A DNA stretch of 37,031 bases from Deltaproteobacteria bacterium (lineage in GTDB: Bacteria > Desulfobacterota > Syntrophobacteria > BM002): assembly GCA_022340515.1 (NCBI GenBank), contig JAJDNT010000098.1, positions 1 through 37,031 of the forward strand. The letters run 5' to 3'. Below the pieces are notes generated by a model. The model saw only the letters and a program-made list of their open reading frames with translations, did not search any database and was not told where the DNA came from. Every line of letters starts with the position of its first letter. Positions within the stretch are counted from its first letter, which is position 1. The position numbers were made by a program, and so were the translations under genes. This document shows positions 23,500 to 31,905 of this stretch, in pieces.

Positions 23500-25428
23500 A
23501 TGGAAGAGATAAATGTAGTCAGCATAAAAGGCGAAAGCCAAAGGTTGCCCAAGGGCATAAGCGCAGGGGAAGCGCTAAAAAGCTTGGGGGCGAAAAAGGG
23601 CAACCCCGCGGTTGCTGCCAAATTAAACGGTGAACTTGTTGATCTTACCCGCCCTTTGGAGGAGGATTGCACTCTCGAGCCCTTGGAGCAGAACAGCGAG
23701 GAGGCTTTGGAGATCCTGCGCCATACTGCCTCCCACGTAATGGCACAGGCTGTGCAAAGCCTTTATCCTGAAGCGAAGATTACCATTGGGCCTGCCATCG
23801 AAAACGGTTTCTACTACGACTTTGATTGCCCCGACACCTTTAGTGCGGAAGATCTTCCTCGCATAGAAGCCAAGATGGAGGAGATAATCAAACTGGCCAA
23901 ACCCATCAGTCGCAGAGAACTGGATCGACAGCAAGCAATCCAGATTTTCAGCCAGCGTCAGGAGAAATACAAGGTCGAGATGTTAGAGGAACTGGAAGCT
24001 CCCACCGTGTCAGTTTATAGACAGGACGATTGGATTGATCTCTGCCGTGGTCCTCACTTGATCAATACTGGTGAAGTTAAAGCCTTTAAGCTCACCGGGG
24101 TCGCTGGAGCTTATTGGCGGGGCGACGAGCGTAATCCCATGCTTCAGCGCATTTATGGGACCGCCTTTTTTTCCAAAAAGGATTTGAAGAGACACTTGCA
24201 GCTTCTCGAAGAGGCCCGCAAGCGAGATCACCGCAAACTAGGGCGAGAACTTGATCTTTTTCATGTTAGTGATGAGGCGGGGCCGGGATTGGTAATCTAT
24301 CACCCGAAAGGTGCCTTGCTCCGTCATATCCTTGAAACCTTTGAGAAGGAAGCTCACCTTCGCCGTGGGTATCAGATGGTTATTGGACCGCAATTACTCA
24401 AAACCGAAATGTGGAAAAAATCTGGTCACTTTGAAAACTATCGGGAGAATATGTATTTCACCGAGGTGGAAGGGCAATCATACGGCATCAAGCCCATGAA
24501 CTGCCTGGCTCATATGCTCATCTATAAATCTACCATTCGCTCTTACCGTGACCTGCCCATTAGATACTTTGAGATGGGCCTGGTACATCGGCACGAAAAA
24601 TCCGGCGTACTTCACGGTTTGACCCGAGTGCGTCAATTTACCCAGGACGATGCTCATTTGCTCTGCACTCCGGAACAACTCAACGATGAGATAAAGGGAA
24701 TTATTGATTTTGCCCTTGATATGCTGGAGCTCTTCGGTTTCGAATGTGAGATCGAACTGAGTACCCGGCCGGAAAAACGTATCGGCACCGACGAAGACTG
24801 GGATAGGGCCACAAACGCCTTGGAAACCGCACTTCGGGACAAAGATATCTCCTATAAAATTCGTGCCGGTGAAGGTGCCTTTTACGGCCCCAAGATTGAC
24901 ATATTGCTCAAAGATGCTCTTAACCGTCGGTGGCAGTGCTCCACCATCCAGTGCGATTTCACTTTACCAGAGCGTTTCGATCTAAACTACATCGGGGCCG
25001 ACGGTGAAAAGCATCGTCCAGTAATGCTTCATCGTACCCTACTCGGCAGTATGGAACGATTTCTAGGGGTTCTCATTGAACATTACGCTGGTGCCTTTCC
25101 TACTTGGTTGGCGCCTGTACAGGCCATTATTCTCACGGTTACCGACAGGCAAAATACATACGGTGAGGAGCTTTACCAGCGCCTCCTGACTGCAGGTGTC
25201 AGAGTAGAGAAGGATTTGCGCAACGAGAAATTGGGCTATAAAATCCGAGAAGCACAGTTGCAGAAAATCCCATATATGCTGGTTGTGGGCGACCGAGAGG
25301 TGGAAGCTGGTGGGGTCTCACCCCGAAGGAGAGATGGTAAAGACCTAAAGCTCATGGAAGCGGATGAGTTCATCCGCCTGGTAATGGAAGAAAACGCAGT
25401 TACCAATAAGGTTCTTAAGGTACAGTAA
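23500..25428 (+). CDS. thrS: Threonyl-tRNA synthetase
   Basis: This 642-residue class II synthetase charges tRNA-Thr. It has an N-terminal TGS domain (about 1-62), an editing domain with HTASH (His75/His79) and the CRGPHL motif, the catalytic core (about 240-530) with the zinc-binding Cys335 (KPMNCLAH), class II motif 2 ([28 protein letters not shown]) and a motif 3 region ([12 protein letters not shown]), then the anticodon-binding domain (about 540-640). Full length for the family. GGGAG precedes ATG 23500. It opens the classical thrS-infC-rpmI-rplT-pheS-pheT cluster. A hairpin in its leader could give regulation of expression. Confidence 0.98.
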   Translation: MEEINVVSIKGESQRLPKGISAGEALKSLGAKKGNPAVAAKLNGELVDLTRPLEEDCTLEPLEQNSEEALEILRHTASHVMAQAVQSLYPEAKITIGPAIENGFYYDFDCPDTFSAEDLPRIEAKMEEIIKLAKPISRRELDRQQAIQIFSQRQEKYKVEMLEELEAPTVSVYRQDDWIDLCRGPHLINTGEVKAFKLTGVAGAYWRGDERNPMLQRIYGTAFFSKKDLKRHLQLLEEARKRDHRKLGRELDLFHVSDEAGPGLVIYHPKGALLRHILETFEKEAHLRRGYQMVIGPQLLKTEMWKKSGHFENYRENMYFTEVEGQSYGIKPMNCLAHMLIYKSTIRSYRDLPIRYFEMGLVHRHEKSGVLHGLTRVRQFTQDDAHLLCTPEQLNDEIKGIIDFALDMLELFGFECEIELSTRPEKRIGTDEDWDRATNALETALRDKDISYKIRAGEGAFYGPKIDILLKDALNRRWQCSTIQCDFTLPERFDLNYIGADGEKHRPVMLHRTLLGSMERFLGVLIEHYAGAFPTWLAPVQAIILTVTDRQNTYGEELYQRLLTAGVRVEKDLRNEKLGYKIREAQLQKIPYMLVVGDREVEAGGVSPRRRDGKDLKLMEADEFIRLVMEENAVTNKVLKVQ

Positions 25429-25442
25429 TCATTCACCCACCG

Positions 25443-25541
25443 GGGATGTGGGATACGAGGTCTGGGATCTGAGATACAACCCGTAAGTGAAGTTTACGCC
25501 TGCAGCATATCTCACATCACAGGTCACACATCTCATTTAAA
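25443..25541. repeat. Facing heptamer arrays in the infC leader
   Basis: The left arm (25443-25477) reads GGGATGT, GGGATAC, GAGGTCT, GGGATCT, GAGATAC. The right arm (25507-25541) reads ATATCTC, ACATCAC, AGGTCAC, ACATCTC, ATTTAAA. Reversed, the right arm is GAGATGT, GTGACCT, GTGATGT, GAGATAT, which matches the left. The arms end 6 bases before the infC ribosome site. Confidence 0.8.
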
Positions 25542-25562
25542 AGAAAGGAGGGAGGGAAAATA

Positions 25563-26069
25563 ATCAAGCAAGTTAACGTCAACCATAAGATTAGGGCCCC
25601 CCAAGTCCGTCTCATTGGCGAGGACGGCACCCAATTGGGGATCGTGCCGCTGGAAGAAGCATTGGCTCGCGCCGCGGAAGAAAAACTTGACCTGGTGGAG
25701 GTGGCCCCGAAAGCGTCGCCCCCTGTGTGCAAAATAATGGACTATGGCAAGTACAAGTACCTACAGGCCAAGAAAGTACAGGAGGCGAAAAAAAAGCAGA
25801 CCACCATTCAAGTGAAGGAAGTCAAAATCCGCCCCAAAACAGAAGAGCACGACTATCAGTTCAAACTACGTCACATCAAACGTTTTCTTAGCGAGAAAAA
25901 CAAAGCCAAAGTAACTATAATGTTCCGCGGGCGGGAGATCGCCCATTCCGAGCTCGGGTTGAAGGTTCTCGAGCGTATTATTACAGATACCGAAGAGGAA
26001 GGGATTGTGGAACAAACGCCGAAACTCGAAGGAAGAAACATGATCATGATCCTAGCTCCTCGGCAATAG
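25563..26069 (+). CDS. infC: Translation initiation factor IF-3, with a non-AUG start codon
   Basis: This protein of about 168 residues keeps 30S subunits free and proofreads the start codon. The N-domain reads NHKIRAPQVRLIGEDGTQLGIV and the C-domain has KEVKIRPKTEEHDYQFK and VTIMFRGREIAHSELG. No ATG or GTG is in frame before the conserved N-terminus; the first in-frame TTG is at 25635, inside the domain. Translation must begin at ATC 25563 (7 bases after GGAGG) or ATA 25560 (8 bases after an earlier GGAGG). E. coli infC starts with AUU, and IF-3 represses itself by rejecting that codon, so the same feedback is likely here. The length with either start is typical of the family. Confidence 0.95.
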   Translation: MKQVNVNHKIRAPQVRLIGEDGTQLGIVPLEEALARAAEEKLDLVEVAPKASPPVCKIMDYGKYKYLQAKKVQEAKKKQTTIQVKEVKIRPKTEEHDYQFKLRHIKRFLSEKNKAKVTIMFRGREIAHSELGLKVLERIITDTEEEGIVEQTPKLEGRNMIMILAPRQ

Positions 26070-26173
26070 ACCTGCACTTACTCCTATAAACCAAAAGGTT
26101 CTAAACTCGCTGTTTTGGCGAGCGCCAAGGTTTGTGCCCCTTTTTCCAAGTTGGTTGGCCGGCCGGCAGGAAT

Positions 26174-26289
26174 GATTTGCGATTGTAGATTGTTGATTGA
26201 AGATTTAAGATTTAGCTGTGTTGCATTGGGGGAAGTCATCAGATTCCGAAATCCTCAATCTGAAATCTAAGATCTACAATCTCCAATGT
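26174..26289. repeat. Facing heptamer arrays between infC and rpmI
   Basis: The left arm (26174-26215) is GATTTGC, GATTGTA, GATTGTT, GATTGAA, GATTTAA, GATTTAG. The right arm (26241-26289) is AGATTCC, GAAATCC, TCAATCT, GAAATCT, AAGATCT, ACAATCT, CCAATGT. The right arm reversed gives AGATTGT, AGATTTC, AGATTGA, so the arms can pair. It fills most of the 325-bp gap between infC and rpmI; the remainder holds a short CTCGC/GCGAG hairpin and the 26325 promoter. Confidence 0.8.
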
Positions 26290-26324
26290 GAGTGGGTTTC
26301 CTCTTTTTCTCTCCTAAAAATGAC

Positions 26325-26353
26325 TTGACAATTAAGAGGCTACAGAATATTTT
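26325..26353 (+). promoter_or_regulatory. Internal sigma-70-type promoter for rpmI
   Basis: A perfect -35 TTGACA (26325-26330), a 17-bp spacer and a weaker -10 TATTTT (26348-26353) lie 41 bp before the rpmI start. It would let rpmI, rplT and pheST be expressed apart from thrS and infC. Confidence 0.55.
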
Positions 26354-26394
26354 ACAGGATTCGTTTGGTTAGACTAGAGATTGCGGGAGTGATT

Positions 26395-26592
26395 ATGCCT
26401 AAGATGAAGACTAATCGTGCTGCTGCGAAACGGTTCAAGGTTACCGGTGCAGGGAAACTGCGTCGGTCCAAGGCCTACAAGAGTCATCTTCTTTCCAAGA
26501 AGTCACCCAAGAGAAAAAGAAACCTGCGCAGCCCGGGATATGTTGATTCCACCAATATGCGTGGAGTTCGACGATTGCTTCCGTACGCGTAA
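26395..26592 (+). CDS. rpmI: 50S ribosomal protein L35
   Basis: This 65-residue basic protein has the L35 signature: [22 protein letters not shown] at the start, then [22 protein letters not shown], and ends LLPYA. ATG 26395 is correct: it has GGGAG 6-7 bases upstream and gives the conserved MPKMKT; an in-frame upstream start at 26365 does not fit the family. It is the usual partner of rplT, 100 bp downstream. It binds 23S rRNA in the large subunit. Confidence 0.97.
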   Translation: MPKMKTNRAAAKRFKVTGAGKLRRSKAYKSHLLSKKSPKRKRNLRSPGYVDSTNMRGVRRLLPYA

Positions 26593-26692
26593 AGCTGGAG
26601 TGTCGGAATGTGGTAGTTTGTTATAAAGCCCTGTATTTGGGTTAGACACCTTATTGACAACAGAAAGTTTGAAATTCGCACAGGGGTAAACG

Positions 26693-27046
26693 ATGGCCCG
26701 GGTCACTAATGCGGTCTCTTCCAGAAAACGACGCAAGAAGATACTGAAACAGGCTAAGGGATATCGCGGGGCGCACGGCAAAGCGCTACGCGCAGCCCGT
26801 AATAATTTAGAGAGGGCACTCCAGTATGCTTATCGCGACCGTCGCGTCCGCAAGCGCCAGTTCCGCTCTCTTTGGATCACCCGAATCAATGCGGCCAGTA
26901 GGATGCACGGCCTTTCTTACAGCAAGTTCATGGATGGCCTGCAGAAAGCCGGAATCGACTTGGATCGAAAAGTGTTGGCCGACCTCGCCCTGAACGATCC
27001 CCACGGCTTCGCTCAGATTGTGGAGTTAGCACGCCGCGGTGCCTAG
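26693..27046 (+). CDS. rplT: 50S ribosomal protein L20
   Basis: This 117-residue protein binds 23S rRNA early in large-subunit assembly. It has the family features: [61 protein letters not shown] and [14 protein letters not shown] precedes the ATG by about 6 bases. In many bacteria, L20 represses its own operon by binding the leader; no such RNA fold was identified here. pheS starts 16 bp after its stop. Confidence 0.98.
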   Translation: MARVTNAVSSRKRRKKILKQAKGYRGAHGKALRAARNNLERALQYAYRDRRVRKRQFRSLWITRINAASRMHGLSYSKFMDGLQKAGIDLDRKVLADLALNDPHGFAQIVELARRGA

Positions 27047-27062
27047 ATCTTCACCTCCCAGA

Positions 27063-28070
27063 ATGATGAAACAGGAAATTGATACCCTCCTCCAAGAAAC
27101 CCTCGACCGGTTGGCCCGCCTCGAAGATGCGCAGGAACTGGAGAAGTTGCGAATCGAGGTGCTGGGGCGAAAGGGAGAAATTGCTCGTCTTTTTAAGCAA
27201 TTGGGGGCTAGCCCTGCCGAAGAACGACCCACTTTGGGTAAGCTTTTGAATGAGGCTCGCCTGCGCCTCGAAAATGCTTTCCAGGAGGCCAAGTTACAGA
27301 CTGGTGCGGCCTCGCCGCGGGTGTCTGGACTGGATATTTCCTTGCCAGGTAGACTGCCCTATCTTGGTCATCTCCACCCCATAACTAAAGTAAGTATGGA
27401 GATCACCGAGATCTTCCAGCGCCTGGGCTTTGAGGTGGTTGAGGGGCCAGATGTGGAATTGGATTATTATAATTTCGAGGCTCTCAACATCCCCAAGGAC
27501 CACCCTGCCCGGGACATGCAAGATACCTTCTACGTTACGGAAAACATAGTGCTCCGCACTCACACATCCCCCATTCAGGTCCGGGTCATGGAAAAACAGC
27601 CTCCACCTGTAAGGATAATTGCTCCGGGCAAGGCTTACCGATGTGATTCTGACATGACTCACACCCCTATGTTCCACCAGGTTGAGGGGTTGGTGGTGGA
27701 CAAGGACGTCTCCTTTGGTGATCTGAAAGGTGTGCTTACCATCTTCGTTCATCAGATGTTCGGACAGGATGTGGATTTGCGCTTCCGCCCCAGCTTCTTC
27801 CCCTTCACCGAGCCTAGTGCGGAGGTTGACATCCGGTGCGTCATATGTCGGGGTGAGGGTTGTCGGGTGTGTTCTGAGACGGGTTGGCTGGAAATTTTAG
27901 GCTCGGGCATGGTAGATCCGGAAGTGTTCAAAATGGTCGGCTATGACCCGGAAGAGGTTACCGGGTATGCTTTCGGCATGGGCATCGAGCGTATTGCCAT
28001 GCTCAAGTATGGGATAAACGACCTTCGCCTGTTTTTCGACAACGATCTTCGCTTTTTAGAACAGTTTTAG
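27063..28070 (+). CDS. pheS: Phenylalanyl-tRNA synthetase alpha subunit
   Basis: This 335-residue class II catalytic subunit forms an alpha2-beta2 enzyme with PheT. An N-terminal coiled coil (about 1-85) binds tRNA; the catalytic core has THTSPIQVRVM, AYRCDSDMTHTPMFHQVEGLVVD (motif 2), FRPSFFPFTEPSAEVDI and AFGMGIERIAML (motif 3). A CVICRGEGCRVC insertion lies before motif 3; its four cysteines suggest a metal site, and a similar insert is common in the alpha subunits of several phyla. ATG 27063 is used; the in-frame GTG at 27039 overlaps rplT and has no support. The ribosome site is weak, so coupling to rplT may help. Confidence 0.97.
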   Translation: MMKQEIDTLLQETLDRLARLEDAQELEKLRIEVLGRKGEIARLFKQLGASPAEERPTLGKLLNEARLRLENAFQEAKLQTGAASPRVSGLDISLPGRLPYLGHLHPITKVSMEITEIFQRLGFEVVEGPDVELDYYNFEALNIPKDHPARDMQDTFYVTENIVLRTHTSPIQVRVMEKQPPPVRIIAPGKAYRCDSDMTHTPMFHQVEGLVVDKDVSFGDLKGVLTIFVHQMFGQDVDLRFRPSFFPFTEPSAEVDIRCVICRGEGCRVCSETGWLEILGSGMVDPEVFKMVGYDPEEVTGYAFGMGIERIAMLKYGINDLRLFFDNDLRFLEQF

Positions 28071-28093
28071 CGTTTCGATCTAAGACTCTACAG

Positions 28094-28225
28094 TTGGAGT
28101 ATTGGAGTTTTGGAGTACTGTGAATTAACTAATGGCGAGCATCAAGTCTTAGGGATTTAGGTTTCGGTTTTCAGGTGTCAGGTGTCAGGGAGAAGAAAAA
28201 ATAAAGCTGAAACCTGAAACCTTAA
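28094..28225. repeat. Short repeat cluster between pheS and pheT
   Basis: Three 8-bp units TTGGAGTA, TTGGAGTT, TTGGAGTA run from 28094 to 28117. Heptamers AGGTTTC, GGTTTTC, AGGTGTC, AGGTGTC, AGGGAGA run from 28159 to 28193, faced by AGCTGAA, ACCTGAA, ACCTTAA at 28205-28225, whose reverse complement is AAGGTTTCAGGTTTCAGC. The two facing sets can form a hairpin. Confidence 0.75.
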
Positions 28226-28270
28226 TGATCGGAATCGGTCTCTTGATAATTAATCCTCGAGGACGATCTC

Positions 28271-30679
28271 ATGCAGATTAGCTTCAAATGGCTTCAGTCT
28301 ATGGTGGAATGTAATGCTTCACCTGATGAGATTGCCCACCGACTCACCATGGCGGGCCTTGAAGTTGAAGCCATTGAACCTTTTCAATTCGGCCTGGAAC
28401 GGATTGTAGTGGGCCGCATCCAGGATATGGACAAACATCCCCATGCTGAGCACCTCCAGGTGTGCAAGGTTGAAATCCCCGATAATATTTTCAAAGTGGT
28501 TTGCGGAGCCCCAAACGTAGCAGTGGGACAAATTGTACCCCTTGCCTTGGATGGCGCCTGTCTGCACAACGGTGCTGAGGTTCGCTCCTCGGAGATTCAC
28601 GGCGTGCTCTCTCAGGGTATGCTCTGTTCTGAACGAGAACTGGGTCTGGGAAAAGATGCCAGTGGCATAATGGTTCTGGATGCCAACTTGTGTCTCGGCT
28701 CACCCCTGGCCGCGGCTCTCCAACTGGACGACCTCATTTTCTATGTCGGTATAACTCCTAATCGGGCCGACTGTCTCAGCGTGGTTGGCATTGCCCGCGA
28801 GGTGGCAGCTCTTTTCGGAGAGAAATTGTCTCCACCTACCATCAGTTTGAAGGAGAGCGGCCCCCCTGTAGAATCCCTGTCTTCAGTAAAAATTGAGGAC
28901 CCCGACCTTTGTCCCCGTTATGCAGCCCGTATCGTTCAAAATATCAAGATCAAGCCCTCTCCTTTATGGATGCGGCAGAGATTGGAGGCTCAAGGAGTTA
29001 GGGCCATCAACAACATCGTGGATGTTACCAATTACGTCATGCTGGAGTTGGGTCAACCGCTCCACGCCTTCGACTATCACCGTTTGGACGAAAATCGCAT
29101 AGTAGTGCGCCGGGCTCAACCAAACGAGACCTTCGTCACCCTCGACGGCCAGAAGCACCAACTTGGAGCGGATATGCTACTGATTTGCGACGCCAGTCGC
29201 GGCGTGGCCTTGGCCGGCATTATGGGTGGCCTCAACTCGGAGATAACTCCTGAGACCAAGACGGTTCTAATTGAGAGCGCATACTTTCAACCTACTGGCA
29301 CCAGACGTACCGCTAAAGCCCTCGGATTAAGCACTGAATCCTCTTATCGTTTCGAGCGAGGAGTAGACCCTGAAGGAGTAATTGCCGCCTTGGATCGGGC
29401 TGCTCAATTAATGGTGGAATTAAGTGAGGGAGAACTTGCCAGTGGTCGCCTCGATGTTTATCCCCTACCAATAAAGCTGGAACCAGTAGAGCTTCGCATT
29501 TCCAAGACTAATAGTTTTCTCGGTACGGCCCTTTCCAGGGAAGAGATCTCAAAGCACCTTGAATCAATCCAGCTGAAAGTTAGCTCTGCTGGGGAAGACT
29601 TCTTGGTAGTAGATCCACCTTCATTTCGTGCCGATCTGACTCGTGAAGTTGATCTAATGGAAGAGGTAGCGCGGCTGGCGGGATACGACCTTGTCCCCAG
29701 TGCTTCACCTGTGGCTCGATTGGCCTCAGCTAAACAGGCGGAAGATCAGGTCATCAGACACTACTCCAAGGAGACTCTCGTCAGTCTTGGCTTCTGTGAG
29801 ATTGTATCTTATTCGTTTATCACCCCCCGGGCTATGGAATTGCTGCGACTAAAAGATAACGACCGGCGGCGACAGTTGCTTCCTTTGCGCAACCCCTTGA
29901 GCGAGGACCAGTCGGTAATGCGGACCTCCCTCGTACCAAACATGTTGGAAGCTGCTGCCAGAAACCAGCGTCAAAACAACTTCAATCTCAGACTTTTTGA
30001 ACTTAGCAAAGTGTTTTTTCCCAAGGAAGGGGACGAACTACCCGAAGAGCGTTTCAACCTCTGTGGTTGGCTTTCCGGCTTGCGCCGCCCCCCGGGTTGG
30101 AACGACACCAGTCAGTCTGTAGATTTCTTCGACGCCAAAGGTGCAGTTGAAGCCCTGCTTATGAATCTTGGCATTAGAGATCTTCGCTGGTCTGAAAAGG
30201 CTCCGGCCCCCTACCTCAATCCTCAGGCCGCTGCCCGAATATATGCTGCTGACTTACATCTTGGGGACCTGGGTGAGGTTGATCGTGATGTATTGGAAAA
30301 TTTTGCTTTAAAGGGGCCGGCTTATCTTTTTGACCTGGACTTCGATCTCCTTCTGGAAAAAACGGTTTCAGCGAAAAAGTTCCAGCCCCTGCCGAGATTC
30401 CCAGCGGTTAATCGCGACCTGGCCATTGTGGTTTCTGATACGGTGGCCGCTCAGGATCTGCTTGACTATCTGGAGAAGCATCGCCCGCAATACGCTGAAA
30501 GCATAACCTTGTTCGATCAATATCGTGGCACCCAGGTAGCAAAAGACAGGAAGAGTCTGGCCTTTCGCATAACCTACAGGTCCGAGGAACGCAGTCTAAC
30601 CGACCTGGAAGTAAACGATATCCACACAGCCCTAAGCCAAAAAGTCGTTGACGCATTCGAGGCCCAATTGCGTTCCTGA
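28271..30679 (+). CDS. pheT: Phenylalanyl-tRNA synthetase beta subunit
   Basis: This 802-residue subunit recognises tRNA-Phe and edits mischarged tyrosine. Domains in order are: EMAP-type tRNA-binding (about 40-150, VGRIQDMDKHPHAEHLQVCKV), B3/B4 editing (about 210-390, INNIVDVTNYVMLELGQPLHAFD), B5 (about 405-475), a degenerate class II core (about 485-700, with FNLRLFELSKVFFPKEG) and a C-terminal FDX-ACB anticodon-binding domain (about 710-802, KFQPLPRFPAVNRDLAIVV). It is full length. GAGGA lies about 7 bases before the ATG. It is separated from pheS by a 200-bp repeat-containing gap, longer than the usual pheST spacing. Confidence 0.98.
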   Translation: MQISFKWLQSMVECNASPDEIAHRLTMAGLEVEAIEPFQFGLERIVVGRIQDMDKHPHAEHLQVCKVEIPDNIFKVVCGAPNVAVGQIVPLALDGACLHNGAEVRSSEIHGVLSQGMLCSERELGLGKDASGIMVLDANLCLGSPLAAALQLDDLIFYVGITPNRADCLSVVGIAREVAALFGEKLSPPTISLKESGPPVESLSSVKIEDPDLCPRYAARIVQNIKIKPSPLWMRQRLEAQGVRAINNIVDVTNYVMLELGQPLHAFDYHRLDENRIVVRRAQPNETFVTLDGQKHQLGADMLLICDASRGVALAGIMGGLNSEITPETKTVLIESAYFQPTGTRRTAKALGLSTESSYRFERGVDPEGVIAALDRAAQLMVELSEGELASGRLDVYPLPIKLEPVELRISKTNSFLGTALSREEISKHLESIQLKVSSAGEDFLVVDPPSFRADLTREVDLMEEVARLAGYDLVPSASPVARLASAKQAEDQVIRHYSKETLVSLGFCEIVSYSFITPRAMELLRLKDNDRRRQLLPLRNPLSEDQSVMRTSLVPNMLEAAARNQRQNNFNLRLFELSKVFFPKEGDELPEERFNLCGWLSGLRRPPGWNDTSQSVDFFDAKGAVEALLMNLGIRDLRWSEKAPAPYLNPQAAARIYAADLHLGDLGEVDRDVLENFALKGPAYLFDLDFDLLLEKTVSAKKFQPLPRFPAVNRDLAIVVSDTVAAQDLLDYLEKHRPQYAESITLFDQYRGTQVAKDRKSLAFRITYRSEERSLTDLEVNDIHTALSQKVVDAFEAQLRS

Positions 30680-30724
30680 CTATTGATCTGGTAGGTGTTG
30701 CAAATTAGGCACTGGAGAAATCAC

Positions 30725-30745
30725 TAGGCACTAGGCACTGTCAGG
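30725..30745. repeat. Heptamer array (TAGGCAC type)
   Basis: Units TAGGCAC, TAGGCAC, TGTCAGG after a separate TAGGCAC at 30706. It is the first of three repeat elements in the 324-bp pheT-merR gap and leads into the GTCATT element. Confidence 0.65.
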
Positions 30746-30870
30746 TCATTTGCTCCGCGTCATTCGGCTACGCCGCCATTAGGCCTTACGGCCGTCATTA
30801 GGTTGTTACAACAAATGACCATGAATGACAGCGTAGCGTAATGACGGCCACTTCTTGTGGCCAAATGACA
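30745..30870. repeat. GTCATT mini-hairpin repeat, full palindromic copy
   Basis: Four direct units GTCATT(T/C/A)G each carrying a small hairpin (GGC-TAC-GCC; GGCC-TTAC-GGCC; GTTG-TTA-CAAC) are followed by four inverted units ending AATGAC, among them one with GGCCAC-TTCTT-GTGGCC. The ~126-bp element is thus an overall palindrome made of small palindromes. The first two units recur at 12382-12411. Confidence 0.75.
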
Positions 30871-30883
30871 GGGTCTTACTAGG

Positions 30884-30925
30884 CCCTATACCCCATGCTC
30901 TCTGCCAAAAGCCTTGCGCCTTAGG
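30884..30925. repeat. Heptamer array (CCCTATG type)
   Basis: Six units: CCCTATA, CCCCATG, CTCTCTG, CCAAAAG, CCTTGCG, CCTTAGG. The order resembles the later part of the array at 15650-15740 (CCTTGAG, CCCTGCG, CCTGTAG). It is the rightmost heptamer array found in the window. Confidence 0.75.
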
Positions 30926-31003
30926 TCCAATTTGTTTAGTATTGGGAGTTGAATTTTAGTCTTCAACCTGCATGTCTTAAGTGGTCCCCTTGGCGACTCG
31001 GTC

Positions 31004-31321
31004 ATGGATAACATTCCCAACAAGCGTTTTTTCAAAATCGGTGAGGTTAGTCGAATCGTCGGCGTGCCGACCCATGTTCTTCGCTACTGGGAACGGGAGT
31101 TTTCCCTGGTCCGACCCCGACGGGCCCCATCAAAACAGCGCATCTACAAGCGAAAAGACGTAGAAATGCTCCTCCACATCAAAAAGCTACTTCACCAGGA
31201 AAAATACACCATCGCTGGTGCCCGAAAAAAGCTCCAACCCGCCTCCGCTACCTCTTCACCCCACCAGACCTTAAAGGAAATCAAGCAAGAGCTGATTGAT
31301 CTCCGCCGCATGTTGGATTGA
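31004..31321 (+). CDS. MerR-family transcriptional regulator
   Basis: This 105-residue protein has the MerR helix-turn-helix and wing: [55 protein letters not shown]. The conserved RYWE and QRIY positions are present. The C-terminal part is only a short coiled coil ([15 protein letters not shown]), with no ligand-binding cysteines, so a metal or drug ligand is not indicated. It follows pheT, where deltaproteobacteria often have a small MerR and gammaproteobacteria have ihfA, after a 324-bp repeat-filled gap. There is no good ribosome site. The targets are unknown. Confidence 0.92.
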   Translation: MDNIPNKRFFKIGEVSRIVGVPTHVLRYWEREFSLVRPRRAPSKQRIYKRKDVEMLLHIKKLLHQEKYTIAGARKKLQPASATSSPHQTLKEIKQELIDLRRMLD

Positions 31322-31388
31322 TAGTTTTATCAGCCCGTTCAACGCGGCATGATTCCTGCAGGCATGCGACATTACTAGAAAAAAGTAT

Positions 31389-31417
31389 TTGCATTTTTAA
31401 AGTAATGCTGTTATAGA
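31389..31417 (+). promoter_or_regulatory. Possible sigma-70-type promoter for the roadblock-MglA operon
   Basis: TTGCAT (31389-31394), a 17-bp spacer and TATAGA (31412-31417) lie in an AT-rich stretch 90 bp before the roadblock gene. Spacing is ideal, but the hexamers are only moderate matches. Confidence 0.4.
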
Positions 31418-31507
31418 TTTTGTGACCTATTTTAGTAGGGAAATTGAAAGCATACGTGCCAAATCCCTTATTCGATTTGAGACGATGCAGGCGAAAGCGG
31501 GGGCGGT

Positions 31508-31903
31508 ATGGATCTCGTCTTATCCAAAGAAGCGATAGATAACATCATCAATGTTCTCGATGAAGATCTTCTCCGGGCTGGGGCTGACTGCGTTCTCTTA
31601 GTTGACCGCTCAGGCAACCTTATTGTGAATCGGGGCGATCCCGCTAATCTCGACGTTGTAGCTCTGGCCGCACTCTCAGCCGCCAATTTTGGTGCCACCG
31701 CCGAAATTGCCAAGCTAATCGGAGAAGATGACTTCGCCCTTCTCTTCCATAAAGGCAAGAACGAGAATATTCATTTCACCAAGGTGGGCAAGGGTTTCAT
31801 CCTCATCACTCTTTTTGGTAAGGAAGTCTCCCTGGGGCTCATTAGATTGAACACCGCTAAAGTCACCGAAACTCTGATACCTATTCTGGGCGGAGAGCAG
31901 TAA
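31508..31903 (+). CDS. Roadblock/LC7-domain protein (MglB-like)
   Basis: This 131-residue protein has the roadblock/LC7 fold: helix IDNIINVLDEDLLRAGADCVLLVDRSGNLIVNRG, then VVALAALSAANFGATAEIAKLIGE, a strand block LLFHKGKNENIHFTKVGKGFILITLFG, and a last helix ending EQ. In Myxococcus, MglB of this fold is the GTPase-activating partner of MglA. The start lies about 90 bp after a moderate promoter. Its stop is 2 bp before the GTPase start, so the two are coupled. A role as regulator of that GTPase is a strong inference from family and position. Confidence 0.93.
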   Translation: MDLVLSKEAIDNIINVLDEDLLRAGADCVLLVDRSGNLIVNRGDPANLDVVALAALSAANFGATAEIAKLIGEDDFALLFHKGKNENIHFTKVGKGFILITLFGKEVSLGLIRLNTAKVTETLIPILGGEQ

Positions 31904-31905
31904 CT

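Noticed and set aside
26070-26173. L20-type leader or terminator after infC
   Set aside because: There is a short CTCGC/GCGAG stem and a nearby CCCCTTTTT run, but their distance is wrong for an intrinsic terminator, and no L20-binding pseudoknot could be made out.
31322-31507. A second tRNA or small RNA after the MerR gene
   Set aside because: No cloverleaf or stable terminator was found; only a moderate promoter is seen in this stretch.
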